Source: Strigomonas culicis | Taxonomy: Eukaryota; Euglenozoa; Kinetoplastea; Trypanosomatida; Trypanosomatidae | Direction of reading: 5' to 3' | Assembly: GCA_000482145.1 (NCBI GenBank) | Contig: AUXH01000548.1 | Span: 1 to 12,869, forward strand | DNA length: 12,869 nt | In this document: in pieces, positions 6,223 to 12,869 of the stretch | How positions within the stretch are numbered: position 1 is the first letter of the stretch | How the letters are laid out: every line of letters starts with the position of its first letter | The notes under the pieces: model-generated | The model's input: the letters and a program-made list of their open reading frames with translations, nothing else | The model's database searches: none | What the model was told of the DNA's origin: nothing | Position numbers and translations under genes: made by a program

Positions 6223-8382
6223 ATGACAGTGGTTTTTCCCACCGACGAGGACATTGAGGTTCTTTCCAATTACATGACCAGTTTAAGAGATATTTCAGCA
6301 AACGATGAGAACTCTCTTTTCCTGAAAGAGCTATTCAGCAACCAAGACGTTTCCAATGTAAAGAGTTCCTGTGAAAGCATCTTGAAAGAGTTGTCCTCGT
6401 TGTCGTCTTTTTTTAGTGCTGGTAATACGTTATCGGAGCGCGACGCAACTGCGGTTCTTGCTGACCCAACGACGTTTTCTTCGGGAAGCGTTTTCCCTCA
6501 TTATGACAAGAATGTACGACAGACAAAGATGAAGCTAGCTCTCTCTGAACTCAGCCCTATCGATTTATTTGGGTTTGGAGATCCTTTCACCTTTTTTGAA
6601 AGCAAACAAGCGACTTTGGAGGCTTCCAACGGTTGCTTACAAAGTGCGAAGGGCACGCTGCAGGACGTAAACAGTTCCCACGCGTTTATTTGGACAACAA
6701 ACATTGCCTCACTACAGGATTACGTGAGGGAGGTGGAGAAGCGACGGCGCAAAAGGATACCTTTATCGGAACGCGCCCAAATGCGGGCGGTGGGTGGAGG
6801 CGACGACGATGGAGATGACTTGGACTTGCCGTCCGAGGTACCCAATACGCTCAATTATGCACTTGGGGTTTCTGCGACAGGCGAATACGCCGAGGATACC
6901 AACAACGGCAGCATGGCATACAACACGCAGGTGATTCTGGCTTTGAACAAGGACAGCCTTCCTTCCATGACTGTGCGGTGCAGCTACGCTAAGTTTATAC
7001 AAACAGCCAACTTACTGCTCGAGTGGTATGCCACCGTGCTGAGCATATTGCGGGGCGACGGGGATGTGCCCAAAGCAGGCACCTACCACGTGCCGGACGA
7101 GAGCACGTCAAAGGACAACGGTACGGAAGCGTCTGCAGGCGACAGCACGCAGAATGTGGCCGCCTCCGCGTCGAGCTCTGTTACTTCTTCCGCCCCTAAA
7201 CCTCGCTCCAAGACGGTTCGTGTCACGCGCTACAAAATACACGATGTCACGGAGGTCTACGAGTCGCTGTACTATCGCGCCCAGACCTTTTTTCTGCCCG
7301 AGTTCACGCGCTACGATCCGCGTATCGGGCGTCGCCTTCTGGACTCATTTTATTATTATGCCCTTCGCGACCTAATTGAAGACTTCACGATTGAGATCCG
7401 CCAATTGGAGGATATAATGGAGCGAAGGCTGTCTAACCTCTACGCCGACAATACACTGTCTCCCCATGACATGTACGAGCGAGGGGTATACCATCCATCC
7501 ACCCACGCCGAAAGTGGCGCCCGCACGGTGTTCAGCCCCCCCTTAAGCCATTTTTATCTGACACGAAACGCATTGCGCATCTATTTGAGTACCTGCATCA
7601 ACGAGAATGACAGGAGCTCTTTCTTGTTTTTTCAGGATTTGATCAACAAGCTCTCTGAGGGTGTCGAGGAGGTGGCGCATATGCTCCATGATCTCCCCAT
7701 GCCCCCTCCGGGCACGACTGTCATTGTGATGACGGATACCGCGCCTGCACCCACCGCGGCAGCAGGGACGGCGCGGGCACCAGTGGTGTGGAAGCCAGCA
7801 CCGGAGGAGCGGACACTACTGTTGAACAGCTTCCAGTCTTTTATCAAAATGCGTGACCGAGTGAAGACCACCAAGGAAGGACTTGCAAAGGATATAAAGG
7901 ACAAGAATCGATCCAGCTACACGCGTACCATCTTATCCGCGGTGGAAAATGAAAAGGATGCCTTCACTGCACATGCTGAGGAGAAAATAGAAAAGACAAG
8001 ACAGCGGTTGGAGGAGGAGCAGAGGAAGAAAAAGCAAGCGGAAGAGGGCGGTGGTTTTCTCTGGGGCTTTTTGAAGACCATGACCGATGTCGCAACATGC
8101 AAAGCAGAAATAAACTTGTCAGAAAAGGTGGATCAGATTACCGGCAACAACCTTGTCGACGACGCATTCGTACCACTCACAAAGGAATCGCCTTACTGCG
8201 TGCAGAAAAGAGCTCTCTTAGAACAAGTGCGGTCAATGTGGAGTGCGATGGAGGACCATGCCACAGAGCTGGAGCAGCGGTACAACGGTATCTTTTTCAG
8301 AGACTTGAAGAAGAAGTTGGGCAAACAGTTTGATAAGTTTGTCGACAAGGCGTCATCAATGAGTGTGGTTTTCAGTCCATAA
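6223..8382 (+). CDS. Unrecognised 719-residue protein with coiled coil and amphipathic C terminus
   Basis: I do not recognise a family. It starts MTVVFPTDEDIEVLSNYMTSL and looks mostly alpha-helical. Visible parts are: Leu/Ser-rich helices (1-110); a basic EKRRRKR patch with an acidic Gly/Asp stretch shortly after it (GGGDDDGDDLDL, about 190-201); a Ser/Thr/Ala-rich linker (about 294-325) ending in basic PKPRSKTVRVTR; an aromatic/charged region (FFLPEFTRYDPRIGRRLLDSFYYYALRDL) that looks like a folded core; an Ala/Pro linker (about 504-529); a Glu/Lys/Arg coiled-coil segment (about 560-607); a Gly/aromatic motif EGGGFLWGFLKTM (608-620); and a basic amphipathic end (FFRDLKKKLGKQFDKFVDKA). No signal peptide or clear membrane span follows the chosen start. 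ATG 6223 is preferred because upstream in-frame sequence is Phe/Leu/Ser-rich pyrimidine-tract translation and a good acceptor lies at 6107. The linkers between ordered blocks suggest a scaffold or membrane-associated adaptor, but that is only a guess. Confidence 0.85.
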   Translation: MTVVFPTDEDIEVLSNYMTSLRDISANDENSLFLKELFSNQDVSNVKSSCESILKELSSLSSFFSAGNTLSERDATAVLADPTTFSSGSVFPHYDKNVRQTKMKLALSELSPIDLFGFGDPFTFFESKQATLEASNGCLQSAKGTLQDVNSSHAFIWTTNIASLQDYVREVEKRRRKRIPLSERAQMRAVGGGDDDGDDLDLPSEVPNTLNYALGVSATGEYAEDTNNGSMAYNTQVILALNKDSLPSMTVRCSYAKFIQTANLLLEWYATVLSILRGDGDVPKAGTYHVPDESTSKDNGTEASAGDSTQNVAASASSSVTSSAPKPRSKTVRVTRYKIHDVTEVYESLYYRAQTFFLPEFTRYDPRIGRRLLDSFYYYALRDLIEDFTIEIRQLEDIMERRLSNLYADNTLSPHDMYERGVYHPSTHAESGARTVFSPPLSHFYLTRNALRIYLSTCINENDRSSFLFFQDLINKLSEGVEEVAHMLHDLPMPPPGTTVIVMTDTAPAPTAAAGTARAPVVWKPAPEERTLLLNSFQSFIKMRDRVKTTKEGLAKDIKDKNRSSYTRTILSAVENEKDAFTAHAEEKIEKTRQRLEEEQRKKKQAEEGGGFLWGFLKTMTDVATCKAEINLSEKVDQITGNNLVDDAFVPLTKESPYCVQKRALLEQVRSMWSAMEDHATELEQRYNGIFFRDLKKKLGKQFDKFVDKASSMSVVFSP

Positions 8383-8383
8383 C

Positions 8384-8416
8384 CACACACACACACACAT
8401 ATATATAGTATATATA
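8384..8416. repeat. CA microsatellite joined to TA-rich repeat
   Basis: A (CA) dinucleotide run begins two bases after the TAA stop and passes into TATA-type repeats interrupted by a G. It would lie at the very start of the 3' UTR of the preceding gene. Confidence 0.8.
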
Positions 8417-8430
8417 CATGTTATTCTAGG

Positions 8431-8576
8431 TTGATACATTTTTTTTTTGTCGTTTGATACAGAGGTTTATTCTTCCTGCTTCTGTTCCTTTAAAACATAC
8501 TACCGTGCGTGCGTCACTGCTCATTGTTTTCACCTTGTTGTCACCTTGCTATTACGTCACTTTCGTTTTCTTCTAG
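8431..8576 (+). promoter_or_regulatory. Polypyrimidine tracts and splice acceptor for the SERAC1-like gene
   Basis: T-rich tracts lie at 8439-8448 and 8466-8491. A further pyrimidine tract (8558-8573) ends in TTCTAG with AG at 8575-8576, 87 bases before the ATG at 8664. This is the most likely spliced-leader site; it would put the (AT)14 repeat inside the 5' UTR. Confidence 0.55.
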
Positions 8577-8610
8577 TAAGACAGTCACAAAACAGATAGA
8601 AACCGCTACC

Positions 8611-8613
<3 letters not shown>

Positions 8614-8641
<28 letters not shown>
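8614..8641. repeat. (AT)14 microsatellite in the leader of the SERAC1-like gene
   Basis: Fourteen perfect AT units end 22 bases upstream of the start codon. If transcribed, the repeat is self-complementary and could fold into a hairpin close to the initiation codon. The repeat number is likely to vary between strains or alleles. Confidence 0.9.
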
Positions 8642-8644
<3 letters not shown>

Positions 8645-8663
8645 CATAGAGTGTCACATCGAC

Positions 8664-11600
8664 ATGGACTTCCGGAATCTTGAAGGCTTTGAGGAGCTCT
8701 TTAGCGATGGCGTAATAAATCCGGAGATAACGAGTCCAGTGTTTCAGAGTGAGAGTAAGAAGTATAAGAAGCTCACCGAGCGTGTGTTTGTGTTGTATGA
8801 ACCAGCTTCTAAAGACGCCGAGTTTGACATTGTTTTCGTACACGGCATCGGAAGCGATGAATTCAAATGCTGGAGCACAGAGAAGCGACTCTTGTGGCCG
8901 GCTGCCTTTCTCCCGCAGGACTTTCCGACTGCTCGTGTGCTCACAGTGGGCTACGAGCACTCTCTCTGGAACTGGAAATCGCACGAAGAAAAAGAGGAGG
9001 CAACGCGAGCCTCGTCCAGCAGCCCGGATACCGTCGTTAGTACCACAGCCGGCGGGACCGAGGCCTCCAAGGAGGGACAGAGCTCCGTGGCGCATGTCTC
9101 AGAGAAGATCGAAAGCTCGCTGAAGAGCTGGTGGGGCGATTCCAGCCGCGCGAAGGCAACAGCGCCCTCGCCGGACCCCCCGGCGGGGCCGGCTGTGCCG
9201 GAGCGGCCGCCGGGCCGCCTCCAGCAGCTTCTGGCGGACGAGCCGCGCGAGCTGCTGCCCCTCGACGGGGCGCAGCACGCGCCGAACAGCCACTCGCTGC
9301 GCTCCTTTCGTCGCGTGGGCGCTGATATAGCGGACCGGCTTGTTTCGGCGGCGGTGGGCGTGGGGCAGCGGCCCGTTGTGTTCGTTACCCATTCGATGGG
9401 CGGCCTCATCACCAAGGCGCTGCTCGTCGCACTATTTCAGCGGGCCTCCGCGGCGCCAGAGGACGGGCCGGCGCCGGCCGAGCACGCGCTGCAGCGCGCG
9501 GCGGCACTGCTGCGGGCGACGCGCGGCGTCGTCTTCTACGGGACGCCGCACTTCGGGTCGGGCATCGCAAGCGTGGTGACCGGCCTGCAGCGGTACTACC
9601 AGAGCTTGGGCGGCCTCACGCCGACCACGGTCGTGACGGGGCTCGGCGACCACAACCGCGAGGCGCTGCAGCTGCTGAACGATCAGTTTATGGAGGTGGT
9701 GGAGCGCGTGCCGGACTGGCAGCCGCCGCACGGCCCCGACGCGGCAGACGCGGGCGCAGAGCCGCTGCTGCTGGTCCAGCGCCGGACGGCAAACATGTCG
9801 ATTCTGTCGTTTGGCGAGACGCGGAAGCTCAACGGCCTGGTGCGCGTGGTCGAGCCCGACTCGGCGAATCCATGTCCGGACGACCCGCGCTTCTCGTTCT
9901 ATCTGGTCGACGCGGACCACTGCCAAGTCAACCGACCGGCGACCAAGACGTCTCCTTCGTATGCGATGCTCTACGGCTTTCTCGACCGGCTGCAGCAGCG
10001 GGGGGAGCTCGGCGGTCGCCAGGCGAAACTGCTGCTGGCGGCGCTCCCCGCCACCGCGACGGCGACGGCGGGGGAGCCGGCGGCCGCGCATGCATCGCTG
10101 TTCACGGAGGCGGAGTGGCAGCGTTTGATCGATGGCTCGCGTCCCGCGATGGAAGCCACAGGGGCGCAAGCGGCCAACGACGCCCAGCTGCGCGAGCAGC
10201 TGGTGCTCTCCCCCGACGGTTCGCCCTATCCCCCACAGGCGACGTTTTTGCTGCTCCAGGAGCTGGAGGACGCTCTGGCAGAGCTTCAGCGAACGATTAG
10301 CCGTTTTTTTGGCCGCGTCGTACCCCCCGATCTGGACGGCCTTTTGCTGTTAGGTGCCGATGTGAGAGAGTTTACGTTCAGCTCCCTGGGACCGCTCGCC
10401 GGCCAGGCAACGGCGTCCGCGCTGACGCTGGAGCCGCTGGCGCAGTCGCTTCTCCTTTCTGTCATGCTTCCGTGCCACTTGCTGCTGTACTGGGCGCGGT
10501 ATACGCAGGCGATGCTTCTCACGACGGAGCGGCGCCAGCTGGAGCACACCATCACGCTCATGACGACGGCGGTGCTGCCCCAAGGCAGCATTATTCCCCA
10601 CTTGTCGTCGGAGGACACGCGCGACTTGGCGGAGGTGGAGCGTGAGGTGCGTTTGCTGAAGGGGGAGTGGGAGAGCTATCGACAGTCGATCAGTGTCCGG
10701 CTGAAACAGCGGCGGCAGACAGGGGAGCATGCCCGCGGTGCTGCTGCGTTGTGGGAGCAGCTGTCCGGCAGGGAGCGGTGGCTGACGGAGCAGCACCTCC
10801 ACGTCCTCTTCTTCATGGAAAGCACCCGCTCCATCCTCACCAGGGAGGTGCGCGATGGCGGGTGCCTCTCAGACCTGGTGGGCCACTTTCTCAAGGCCAC
10901 CTTCAGGCATGTGTCGCACTACGAGGCCGAAGTGCTCCAGAGCACATTCTCGCAGCACGTGGATTCTGCAAAGACCAGCGGCAGTCTCCTATCGGAGGAC
11001 CGCCTTGCATCGAACGACGAATCGCCTTTCACCTTCCTATTCACAGAGGGTGTTGAGGCTTACTTGTCGCTGGGCGTTCATGGCGACAACAAGACAAGGG
11101 ATTTGCCAGCGCCCTCGCTGGAGAGTAACGCATGCGCGCTCTCTGCTCTCTCCTCCGCGTCGAGTTTTATGCTCGGCTACATTTTTAGTTTTCACGGGAA
11201 CGCGTCCTTCAGCAACCAGCACATGACGTGCCGCTCCCACTACAGGCAGGCGCTGGTCGCGCTGCGGTCCTGTCGGAGCACCCGGAGCCAGCTGGACGCA
11301 AAGATCCGCGCCGTGATGGCGAAGCGCGCGGGGCCCCGCTGGTGGGAGGGTGGCAAGGGCCACGCGGCGAAGACGGGCAAGCCCTGGGAGCGGCGGAGGT
11401 ATGACAGCGACGTGCTGACGAGCGCGTTCGAACTGGTCACGCACACCTTCCTTGTGCTGTCGTATGGGGAGGAGATTGAGTCCGCCGGCGGGTGGCTTTC
11501 CTTCGCCGACGGCTCGCCCGCCGCGGCGGCGTGGGGCCCTGTGGCGGCCCACGCCCTGGACGCCGTGCAGGAAGCGCAGCACGCCTACCGCCGCTGCGAC

Positions 11601-12869
11601 CAGCTGCTGCGCGGGGAAGGGGTGCAGGACGTGGATCGGCCTTTCACCCCCGCCGCCGCGAGGGACGCGGTGGCCGCGCAGTCGGTGGCGGGGGCCGGCG
11701 GCGCCGCGGCGGACCGCTCCGCGCCGAGCGCGGCCTTGGGCCCTCTGCAGGAGTCCTTTCTCGAGTCGCTGCGGAACTTGCTGAGCGACATGGACCGCGA
11801 GGATAAGGTTTCGGCGCCCAATCCGAGCGCCGCGAAGAAGCGGGAGACCCGCGCTTCTTTTTCCGCGTCCCACATTCCCTCCTTTTTCATCCACTCGCTC
11901 ATGAACGCGTGGGACGCGGTGCGGCGCGGGGGCGAGGTGCCGGCGACGCCCACGTACTTCGCCCACAATGCGCTCCTGTTCTGGTGGGTGGTGGAGGAGC
12001 GGTGGCGGTGCGGCTTGGAGCAGGCGCGGCACGTGTCCTCCCGCGAGGCCGCACCGCACGGTGCCCTGGTGCAGGCGGCGTACGCGGATTTTGTGAAGGG
12101 GCGATGCGCCCCCGCGCCATCGGCACTTGCCTCCAGCGCCGCCGCCGCCGCCGATAGCGCGCCGGCGCCGGCGATCTCCCGCGGCGCCCACCACAGCCTG
12201 CGCAGCCAGTGGGCGACCGCGTGCGGCGGCGCGGAGGTGGCGCGCGTGTGGCGCACCCTGCACCTCGGCGAGCGGCGGCCGCCGGCCGCGCCGCGCCCCC
12301 CCGTCCCGGCCGCCCTCACCCGCGCGCTCGAGCTCGACCGCGGCAACGCGCTCGCGCACTGCCTGACCGGCCACCACCTCGTGCTGCGCGACGGCCTGCG
12401 GCCGGACGCGGCGCACCCCTACCACGCGGTGCTGCGCATCGAGAAGTCGCCGCGGCGGCCGCTGTACCGCGCGGCGGCGGCGGCGCTCGGCTGGCTGCAC
12501 CTCCGGCAGGTCGGCACCGCCGTCCCCTTCCGCCGGTCGGGCGGCGGCGGCGCGCTGCTCGTGCAGGACCCGCTCGCGCAGCGCGCCGCCGCGGAGCCGT
12601 ACGCGCGCTTTGCGGAGGCTGTGTCCGCCCATGTGCGCGCGCGGGTGGCGCTGGAGGCCGCTGCCGCGCCGCCCGTGTGGCAGGAGGTGACGACGTACCA
12701 CCTCGACCTGGCGGAGCAGTACTTCGCGACGGTGCTGGCGGAGGACCCGGCGCACACCGGCGCCCTCTGCGGCCTCGGCCGCCTGCACACGCTCGCGGTC
12801 GACGCGCCGCACGAGGCCGGCGGCGGGCCGCCGCTCGCCGCGCACCGCTACGCCACGGCGGCGGCGCGG
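8664..12869 (+). CDS. Large SERAC1-like alpha/beta-hydrolase with TPR-like C-terminal region (3' end outside window)
   Basis: I translated this frame from ATG 8664 to the last base: 1402 codons, no stop, so the gene is 3'-truncated by the window. The start MDFRNLEGFEELF follows the acceptor at 8576. Residues 53-420 form a SERAC1/lipase-like hydrolase: FDIVFVHGIG (H60-G63, oxyanion loop), VVFVTHSMGGL with the nucleophile elbow Ser S244, YGTPHFGSG (G293-H296), an acid candidate in VVEPDSA (E397 or D399), and catalytic His candidate H419 in DADHCQVNRP. A Ser/Glu/Ala/Pro-rich insert (about 108-205) separates the oxyanion and elbow regions. Human SERAC1 acts in phosphatidylglycerol remodelling; substrate here is unknown. 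After about residue 440 the protein is helical with Ala-rich linkers. TPR-like helices appear at about 823-868, 1219-1260 and most clearly 1345-1402 (AEQYFATVLAEDPAHTGALC). No Walker A or NB-ARC/NACHT motif is seen between hydrolase and repeats. GC content climbs steeply toward the window end. Confidence is high that it codes, moderate for TPRs. Confidence 0.85.
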   Translation, partial: MDFRNLEGFEELFSDGVINPEITSPVFQSESKKYKKLTERVFVLYEPASKDAEFDIVFVHGIGSDEFKCWSTEKRLLWPAAFLPQDFPTARVLTVGYEHSLWNWKSHEEKEEATRASSSSPDTVVSTTAGGTEASKEGQSSVAHVSEKIESSLKSWWGDSSRAKATAPSPDPPAGPAVPERPPGRLQQLLADEPRELLPLDGAQHAPNSHSLRSFRRVGADIADRLVSAAVGVGQRPVVFVTHSMGGLITKALLVALFQRASAAPEDGPAPAEHALQRAAALLRATRGVVFYGTPHFGSGIASVVTGLQRYYQSLGGLTPTTVVTGLGDHNREALQLLNDQFMEVVERVPDWQPPHGPDAADAGAEPLLLVQRRTANMSILSFGETRKLNGLVRVVEPDSANPCPDDPRFSFYLVDADHCQVNRPATKTSPSYAMLYGFLDRLQQRGELGGRQAKLLLAALPATATATAGEPAAAHASLFTEAEWQRLIDGSRPAMEATGAQAANDAQLREQLVLSPDGSPYPPQATFLLLQELEDALAELQRTISRFFGRVVPPDLDGLLLLGADVREFTFSSLGPLAGQATASALTLEPLAQSLLLSVMLPCHLLLYWARYTQAMLLTTERRQLEHTITLMTTAVLPQGSIIPHLSSEDTRDLAEVEREVRLLKGEWESYRQSISVRLKQRRQTGEHARGAAALWEQLSGRERWLTEQHLHVLFFMESTRSILTREVRDGGCLSDLVGHFLKATFRHVSHYEAEVLQSTFSQHVDSAKTSGSLLSEDRLASNDESPFTFLFTEGVEAYLSLGVHGDNKTRDLPAPSLESNACALSALSSASSFMLGYIFSFHGNASFSNQHMTCRSHYRQALVALRSCRSTRSQLDAKIRAVMAKRAGPRWWEGGKGHAAKTGKPWERRRYDSDVLTSAFELVTHTFLVLSYGEEIESAGGWLSFADGSPAAAAWGPVAAHALDAVQEAQHAYRRCDQLLRGEGVQDVDRPFTPAAARDAVAAQSVAGAGGAAADRSAPSAALGPLQESFLESLRNLLSDMDREDKVSAPNPSAAKKRETRASFSASHIPSFFIHSLMNAWDAVRRGGEVPATPTYFAHNALLFWWVVEERWRCGLEQARHVSSREAAPHGALVQAAYADFVKGRCAPAPSALASSAAAAADSAPAPAISRGAHHSLRSQWATACGGAEVARVWRTLHLGERRPPAAPRPPVPAALTRALELDRGNALAHCLTGHHLVLRDGLRPDAAHPYHAVLRIEKSPRRPLYRAAAAALGWLHLRQVGTAVPFRRSGGGGALLVQDPLAQRAAAEPYARFAEAVSAHVRARVALEAAAAPPVWQEVTTYHLDLAEQYFATVLAEDPAHTGALCGLGRLHTLAVDAPHEAGGGPPLAAHRYATAAAR

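Noticed and set aside
9432..10169. 245-codon minus-strand open frame
   Set aside because: Antisense to the hydrolase region that carries the Ser and His motifs; Arg/His-rich low-complexity translation with no recognisable product.
11331..11390. GGKGHAAKTGKPW segment as a possible P-loop in the large protein
   Set aside because: It lacks the GxxxxGK[ST] spacing and a preceding hydrophobic strand, and no Walker B follows.
11037..12845. 602-codon open frame on the minus strand
   Set aside because: It lies fully antisense to the SERAC1-like frame and is Arg/Ala/Gly-rich without motifs. Long antisense frames arise in very GC-rich coding DNA because stop codons are AT-rich.

Overview
The window looks like nuclear DNA of a kinetoplastid-type protist (trypanosomatid or free-living relative). 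This is inferred from three things. Five intronless protein genes all lie on the + strand, 281-698 bp apart. Each gap carries one or more long polypyrimidine tracts followed by an AG shortly before the start codon, as expected for trans-splicing of a polycistronic transcript. The genes also follow a gene-free, strand-asymmetric, G-tract-rich block like those known at kinetoplastid RNA polymerase II start regions. No spliced-leader sequence or RNA gene is visible, so the assignment rests on layout and is strong but not certain.

Layout. Positions 1 to about 2110 hold no believable gene. The first ~500 bases are A+C-biased and contain a 13-C run. From about 540 the + strand becomes strongly G+T-biased, with many G runs (up to 13) and a textbook G-quadruplex motif. 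I read this as a candidate divergent strand-switch region whose right-hand promoter fires toward the + strand genes. The sequence turns abruptly AT-rich at about 2110, which gives the leader of the first gene.

Genes in order: (1) 2394-3083, an ESCRT-III subunit of the Vps20/CHMP6 type with an N-myristoylation signal; (2) 3408-3749, a divergent LC8-type dynein light chain with an N-terminal extension; (3) 4130-5524, a GT4-like (GT-B fold) glycosyltransferase with strong codon bias; (4) 6223-8382, a 719-residue protein I do not recognise, with acidic, Ser/Ala-rich, coiled-coil and amphipathic segments; (5) 8664 to the window end, the 5' part (1402 codons, no stop reached) of a large protein with a SERAC1-like alpha/beta-hydrolase at its N terminus and TPR-like helices further on. 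Its GC content rises to about 85 percent at the window edge.

The genes do not form an obvious pathway (membrane remodelling, motor or adaptor hub, sugar transfer, unknown, lipase-like), as is usual for kinetoplastid polycistronic units, where neighbours need not be functionally related. The best leads are the GT-skew switch with its mirrored homopolymers, the SERAC1-like/TPR giant protein, the LC8 paralogue with an altered ligand groove, and two genes whose reading frames stay open upstream through polypyrimidine tracts, so alternative trans-splicing could add hydrophobic N termini.
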